This document shows, piece by piece, positions 58,325 to 64,000 of a stretch of 64,000 nucleotides of DNA. This DNA comes from Xestospongia bergquistia (taxonomy: Eukaryota > Porifera > Demospongiae > Haplosclerida > Petrosiidae). Each line of letters begins with the position of its first letter. The stretch's first letter is position 1. The position numbers and the translations under genes were made by a program. Where the stretch lies: NCBI GenBank assembly GCA_963965975.1, contig OZ014412.1, forward strand, positions 11,980,849-12,044,848, given 5' to 3'. The notes under the pieces were generated by a model. The model saw nothing but the letters and a program-made list of their open reading frames with translations, did no database searches and was not told the origin of the DNA.

Positions 58325-58713
58325 AAAACTAGTGTACATGATGCATATTGTTGCAATTATAATATAATCATGGTAATTAACACTAAATTGTCACAAAGAA
58401 ATGCAAACTATCTACTAATCCAAGTGAAGTTTCCCTTCTGTCATCACCTCTGTATCCTCCTGCTCTGCCCATTCAAACACAAACAGAACCTATATTATAT
58501 AGTTTATAATTATTTTGATATTAACATGTATGCAAATCTGATAATGCATTAGTGTTCAAGATTGTACTGATGAAATTATACCTAGTTCTTAATGGATTAG
58601 CATCACTTCACATTGTTACAAACAAAATAAATAGACAATGTACTGACAGATAGAATATGTCTTTTATTGTCAGTTTATTTTTACTATGATTTTATCACGC
58701 ATTGTACCCAATG

Positions 58714-58782
58714 AACTGAGCATGCTCAGTTTAACACACTGCTTTAATGGCGCCAGTTTTAGTAAACTGAGCATGCTCAGTT
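58714..58782. repeat. Paired perfect 18-bp palindromes
   Basis: AACTGAGCATGCTCAGTT occurs at 58,714-58,731 and again at 58,765-58,782. With flanks the two copies are reverse complements of each other over 21 bases. They surround TGGCGCCA (58,748-58,755), itself a palindrome. Confidence 0.85.
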
Positions 58783-60120
58783 CAACAAACCGCTAAAATG
58801 ACGCTAATTTGTAGTCCTAAAAATAGTATGCATTAGGTAGACCGCCTCATTTCTACAAGATGACTATGCCTATTGGACCAGTGTTACTGCAAGACCGATA
58901 TGTTTTAAAGAAGAAGAGTACAACTGTGTTGCTGTCTACAGTCCGTCACTTTTGTATCCAGTCAAGCTAATACCTCCCATCAATTTTCGTTCACCACTAA
59001 CACAGAAAAACGTTACAGTCAACTCGAGGGCAACGACAAAAAATACTCTTTGTTCCAGCACGTAAGCAAGCAGCGAAAGTATTCAGGTCAGAGTAAATGT
59101 ACGCCATGTGTATATGTGGAAAGCCTAATTCAGATATTCTAGCTTCGTTTGGCCTAGACAGTTGCTGTTGTTTCATATACTTGTAGCCTCTTCTAGCTAC
59201 TTTCTTATGACTTGAGTCCCTTTGATCTGTTGAGGCTACCTTATTCTATAGTATATTATCAAAGTTTAGTTCTACCTCAGTTTAAGTCAGTATTCAGTTG
59301 ACCTATGTAGCTGTGTAGCACTGATCCGAGGTAGTGTGTACAGAAGCTGTTATTGATTAGATGTATTCAGAGTAGAGAGGATTAAATGGTTAGTGCATAT
59401 GTCTCCTAGATAGATAGGTTGTGAGTGCTGTGTAACTTTTCATGAATGCTATAGCTGACAATGAGCATGGAGCTTTTAAGTTAGAAGGTCCTGGCAGCTA
59501 GCTGACATGCTGAGTAGCTGTACTTCACATTGAGAACCAGATTTGAACCCTGGAATATATAAGCACTTCGATAGAATATGAAGCTTACTCGTACTAGCAG
59601 TTTTGATATAGCAGGCTAGCTTTCTTCTTGGTTGTAGCTTATAACCACAGTCTAGCTAATGAGAAATCATCTTGTTAACTATAATTATTAGCGGAGCTTC
59701 CCTGCTAAGTACATGAACTCTGTGGGTCCAATAGTCTAATTTTAGAACATGTTCGCAACCCTGTTGTAATGTTTTGGTGTAATACATGTCGACTGAATAA
59801 CTAGACTACAAGTTCTGTATGTATTAATAATTGTAGTTTGTGCAAGCTTTTGAGACCAACTTTAAAAGTAACCTTAAAATTAACATAATAATAATTTCTA
59901 TTGTACATTTTTATGATAGACACTTTACATAGTTTTAGATGTCTTGTCACTTTGGTCTTATATTGTACCATCATATCATATAGAAACTAAATCATTGCAA
60001 TGTCTAATGATCCAAGTCTTGTTGTGTTAAGTGACTATTATACTATCTATTGTTGTGTTATAAAAAGCAAGTGTCATAACTCTTGTGATCAGCATAGCAT
60101 GTATGTGGCTTATCCTTTGT
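58783..60120. other. No firm gene; one short candidate frame
   Basis: An ATG at 58,860 opens a 36-codon frame (MTMPIGPVLLQDRYVLKKKS at its start) ending in TAA at 58,970, just after the paired palindromes. The segment 58,850-59,110 has higher GC than the surroundings, so a promoter or 5' exon is possible. The rest to 60,120 shows nothing I can name. Confidence 0.3.
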
Positions 60121-60129
60121 AAATCCATT

Positions 60130-60960
60130 TACATACACACAACTTTTGGTAATCCTATCACAGTATGACATCTACATATCACAACCTCTTATAAGTCCTA
60201 TAACATGTACATTCAGACACACTTGTAACTTTCTTTCTTTTATTTATGGTAATAAACCTAGTCTTGTGACATGTCGATATACAAACCTTTTGACATATTC
60301 ATACACAAATATCTTCTTACTCATACCACATTATGTCCTGTGACACAAACTAGCCCTATGATATGCACCTATATAAACCTTTTGACATATTCATGCACAA
60401 ATGTCTTGTTACTAGTTCTGTGGCACATTCTCTTACAATATGGTATAACCTTGTCTCTGACAAACCTCATACAACCACATAATCTGACAAACCTCATACA
60501 ACCACATAATCGTATGTAACCTAGTCCTGTGACATGTGTGTACACAAAAATTTTGACATATTTATACATAAATATCTTGTTACTCATACCCACATTATGT
60601 CCTATGATACAACCTAGTCCTGTGACATCCATACATAAAAACCTTTTGCGACCCTTATGATGCAATTTAATCCTGTGACATATTCTTATCTCGTAATGTC
60701 CTACAATATGGTATAAACTCATCCTCTGACATGTACATGTATGAACGTCTTGTTGTACAACCATATAATGTCCTATTATTTCAATTTAATATATACAAAT
60801 CTCTCACATCAGCAACCTCCTATAATACATACATCCTAACCCTGTATCCTATTCATACAATGCTAACATTTTGACATATTCATACACAATGTCTTGTTAC
60901 TCAAACCACATTATGTCCTATGATACAGCCTATTCTTGTGACATGTACATATAAACATAT
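60130..60960. repeat. Imperfect long tandem repeats
   Basis: Repeated phrases built on CTAGTCCTGTGACATGT, ACAAACCTTTTGACATATTC and TCTTGTTACTCATACCACAT recur about every 95-260 bp. Inside is a perfect tandem pair of a 27-bp unit, CTGACAAACCTCATACAACC plus ACATAAT, at about 60,457-60,510. Short frames across it are not coding. Confidence 0.7.
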
Positions 60961-61139
60961 TATACCTTATAGCACACAACACATTTCTTCTGTATCAATA
61001 TTATAATATGTACAAAAATTCTCTTCACCAGCATTGTGAATTCATTAATATTTGTTATCTGTATTTTGTATAAATTCTGTTTTCTAACAAACCTTTTGTG
61101 ACCTCGTACACAAAAACTATAATACTTTTGTAAATCTCC

Positions 61140-61640
61140 TATTCACACTAAATCTACTAATGTCTACAATTTTACTGGTAGAATCTAATTTGTTTCTTGT
61201 TACTTACTGTTCAATGTAGTTCCTGTGTTGATCTCTTGTGGCCACCTACTGTGACTATTATTATACAAGTTCTATCTTGTGTTAATATCTCCTGTGACTG
61301 TTAACACTCCTGTATACTTGATCTGACACTTTGTTCTGTCCTCTATGTTATCTTTAACATCCATCTCCTGCAGCTGTTCTATAACACTATTATGTTATAT
61401 TATTGTCTGTACCCTACGTTCATTAGTTTTTCCGTACTTTTGTAGACTAAAGATGTTCTATTGTTTTCTTGATATATCTTACATATTATAGTCTTGTAGT
61501 GTATGACCCACAGAGTTCATGTACTGTAATACTTCCTCTTCCTTTTGCTAGTCTTGTTCATGTTATCTTGTTTTGTTTGTTGTATATTATTCCTACATAT
61601 TCCAACATTGTCAAAGAAGTTTTCTACTAGATAATGCTCA
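61140..61640. repeat. Copy of the repeat segment 1,676-2,030
   Basis: Starts CTACAATTTTACTGGTAGAA and parallels 1,671-2,030 in the same orientation, with an extra ~140 bp at about 61,280-61,420. It leads directly into satellite array 4 as in the left copy. Confidence 0.85.
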
Positions 61641-62350
61641 CATCAGTATTTTTACTGGCGTCTATAATTTTACTTCAGTTCTCTTACTGACTTCTGTAAT
61701 AATATTCCAGTTCTCTTACTGACATCTATAATTTTACTTCAGTTCTTTTACTGGCGTCTATAATTTTACTTGGGGTTCTCTTACTGGCATCTAAAATTTT
61801 TCTTCTTTTACTGACATATCTATACTCCAGTTCCCTTACTGGCATCTTAAATTTTACTTCTGTTCTTTTACTGGCATCTATAATTTTACTCCAGTTCTCT
61901 TACTAGCTTCTAAAATTTTTTAATTTCTTTTACTGACATCTGTAATATTATTCCAGTTCTCTTACTGATATCTACAATTTTACTTTAGTTCTTTTACTGA
62001 CATCTATAATTTTACTTTAGTTGTCTTACTGACATCTCTATACTCCAGTTCTCGTACTGGCATCTAGAATTTTACTTCAATATTTTTTACTGGCATCTAA
62101 AATGTATTTCAGTATTTTTTACTGGCATCTAGATTTTACTTCAGTATTTTTACTGGCAACTAAAATTTTATTTCAGTATTTTATACTAGCATGTAAAAAT
62201 TCATTTCATTTTTTTCTGGCATCTAAAATTTTACTACAGTATTTCTACTGGCATCTAAAAATTTACTACAGCATTTTTTACTGGCATCTAGAAGCATCTA
62301 AAAATTTACTTCGGTATTTTTTACTGGCATCTAAAAATTTATTTCAGTAT
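61640..62350. repeat. Satellite array 4, ~33-bp unit
   Basis: About 20 copies, homologous with array 2, with the same two unit variants in the same order but about 400 bp shorter. Confidence 0.88.
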
Positions 62351-64000
62351 GGCATCTAGAATTTTTCATGTCCTGTTCATTGGCATCTAGGCTTTTGGCT
62401 AGTTTTCATTCATGTTTTGTATCGGCGTGGAGGGTTTGAAGGTTAGGTTTTATAGCAGATGTCTATGAAATCTAAACTCTTCTCTTTATCCCTAATAACT
62501 GACATGGATTGTTGTACACTAGAATTATTAAGTAATTTTAATATACAACAGACTTGTCAATTTATAATAATAACTATTGCTGCTCTGTTGTAATAACTAT
62601 TTTTCATTTTATAGTAGGACTGTTTTCTACTGGAGATGATAATCAACTAATTGAGAGTTATAAACTCAATTTAATTAATACCTACTTTTAGGATAGAATA
62701 GGTCTGTTTGCTGATCTATTAGAGATGAGTGTTTTTCTTCTAGTAAGTTAATAGAAACACTTATTAAATAATTGTTTTTACTATTTATTCTCTTCTATTA
62801 TAATAGTAATTTATTCTACATCAACATGTGATGACATAGATCTATGATATACTATATATGTAAGTCATATCTATTATTAAATTGCTAATTTACTAACTAC
62901 TTGTTTTGTAGTGTAATGATATAATGTTCTAATGGTTATGAGTTGTATAGTAACTATAATGTTAGAACAAAACAAATTTTGTTACATTTAGTAGGTGTAT
63001 CAATAAACTAATAAGAGATGATCTGATAACATTTGTTAATATACCTACTGTAAGTTGAATTATTAAATAGTACAATTTCTACTAAATGAACCTCAATGTT
63101 TTATAATAGGATAGAAAGGTGAATGTCACTGGTAATGATGATCTTATGTACATTAACTGATGACTAATGTAAGTTATCTGTTATAATAATATAGACATTT
63201 CTTTACTAAACATGTATTTTTATAATTTTTAGATGGACTTAGGTCTATTATATAGATGTATGGTTCTCTGTAAACTTAGACTGTAAGCTTGATGTATCAT
63301 TAAGTTAACAATCATGTACTAAACTATTTTCTTTAATTCTATTGTGATACTTTGATGACTAGACTGGAGATGATGCAGTGATGTTCTCTAATAATCACTC
63401 TATGTAAAATTAATCTTTATATACCTTTTGTTAATTCTATTTAACTTCATTCTGTAGTGACGTTCATGTTGAGTGTACTTCCACTGCTGGAAATGATGAA
63501 TGAGATGATGAATGAGATGATGAATGAGATATAATGATGGAGATAATGATGGAGATGATGATGGTGATGGTGATGATGATGGGGATGGAGATGGAAATGA
63601 TGATGGAGATGGTGATTATGATGGAGATGGTGGTGTAGATGATGATTGAGATACTGATGGAGATAATGGTTGTATATTAATAGTTACACTATATATAGTA
63701 CAATTATAAGCTGTTTTGGTCTCCTTAAATTGGTTTATCTACTACTAACACTGTGTGGACATGAATAATTGTTTATGGGCCTGAAAAAATATTCAACATT
63801 GTTGGTTGTGGCTCTTTTATCTTGGTTTGAGGTTGACAGTCTTTGTGTGTTGAGTATGTTCAAGGATCAGTTTCTGGGTTGTGTATATGGACATCATAAT
63901 GTGATTATAAGGTGGATTTGGACATGGAACAACAGTTTGTATGTTATTTTGTCATTACTTTCTAATATTGTATCCTCCTTCTTGTCTTGTGGTACCTCAC
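62345..64000. repeat. Large noncoding repeat, block B, copy 2 (runs off the window)
   Basis: Matches 3,130-4,540 with one ~300-bp insertion. The 600 bases before the window end are nearly identical to 3,940-4,540. Confidence 0.88.
63491..63670. repeat. GATGAT/GAATGA minisatellite
   Basis: Counterpart of 3,990-4,200, starting with three GATGAATGA-type units that the left copy lacks. Confidence 0.9.

Overview
This window is AT-rich, gene-poor eukaryotic DNA. GT-AG introns, an animal-type calcium-release-channel gene split into some twenty small exons, a TKL-like kinase relic and a dense, diverse load of old transposons all point to an animal. An invertebrate such as a demosponge is my best guess, but the assignment is an inference from style of content; no species-specific marker was checked. 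I saw no rRNA, tRNA, CRISPR array or bacterial-style operon.

Layout. Positions 1-7,210 and 61,140-64,000 belong to one family of large noncoding repeats (roughly 5 kb per unit). It carries arrays of a ~33-bp satellite and a GATGAT/GATGGA minisatellite, so the window is bracketed by the same repeat. From 7,340 to 10,900 lie fragments: a stray exon of the channel gene, a BEL/Pao integrase end, a short TIR element with a HIRAN-like fragment, and a piggyBac transposase whose 3' end is duplicated into a long inverted repeat. From about 10,920 to 19,010 is the one substantial cellular gene, an IP3-receptor/ryanodine-receptor-like channel reduced to about 800 residues: N-terminal SBF-like exon, MIR region, a short helical stretch, then the pore module. 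A piggyBac-type MITE sits inside one of its exons and there is one in-frame TGA, so it is probably a recent pseudogene or a damaged allele. A decayed partial copy lies at 54,490-57,600.

From 19,800 to 22,750 is a DIRS-type element flanked by 115-bp direct repeats. 22,900-29,600 holds a few orphan exon-like stretches, a ~115-bp tandem repeat and the tail of a LINE reverse transcriptase. 29,679-39,367 is a Ty3/gypsy element carrying a second gypsy element nested inside it in the opposite orientation. A kinase pseudogene (39,373-40,276) follows, then a third gypsy element with both LTRs (41,456-45,855) and a 5'-truncated fourth (about 47,560-50,745). The rest (50,750-61,140) is mostly noncoding apart from the channel-gene duplicate, short palindromes and weak orphan ORFs.

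How it fits together. Almost everything coding is transposon-derived and broken. Most nonsense codons in the gypsy elements are explicable as CGA to TGA, CAG to TAG or TGG to TGA/TAG transitions, as expected from decay of methylated CpG plus general drift. The channel gene is the main object of biological interest: a compact MIR-plus-pore version of a normally ~2,700-residue receptor, locally duplicated and apparently being lost.
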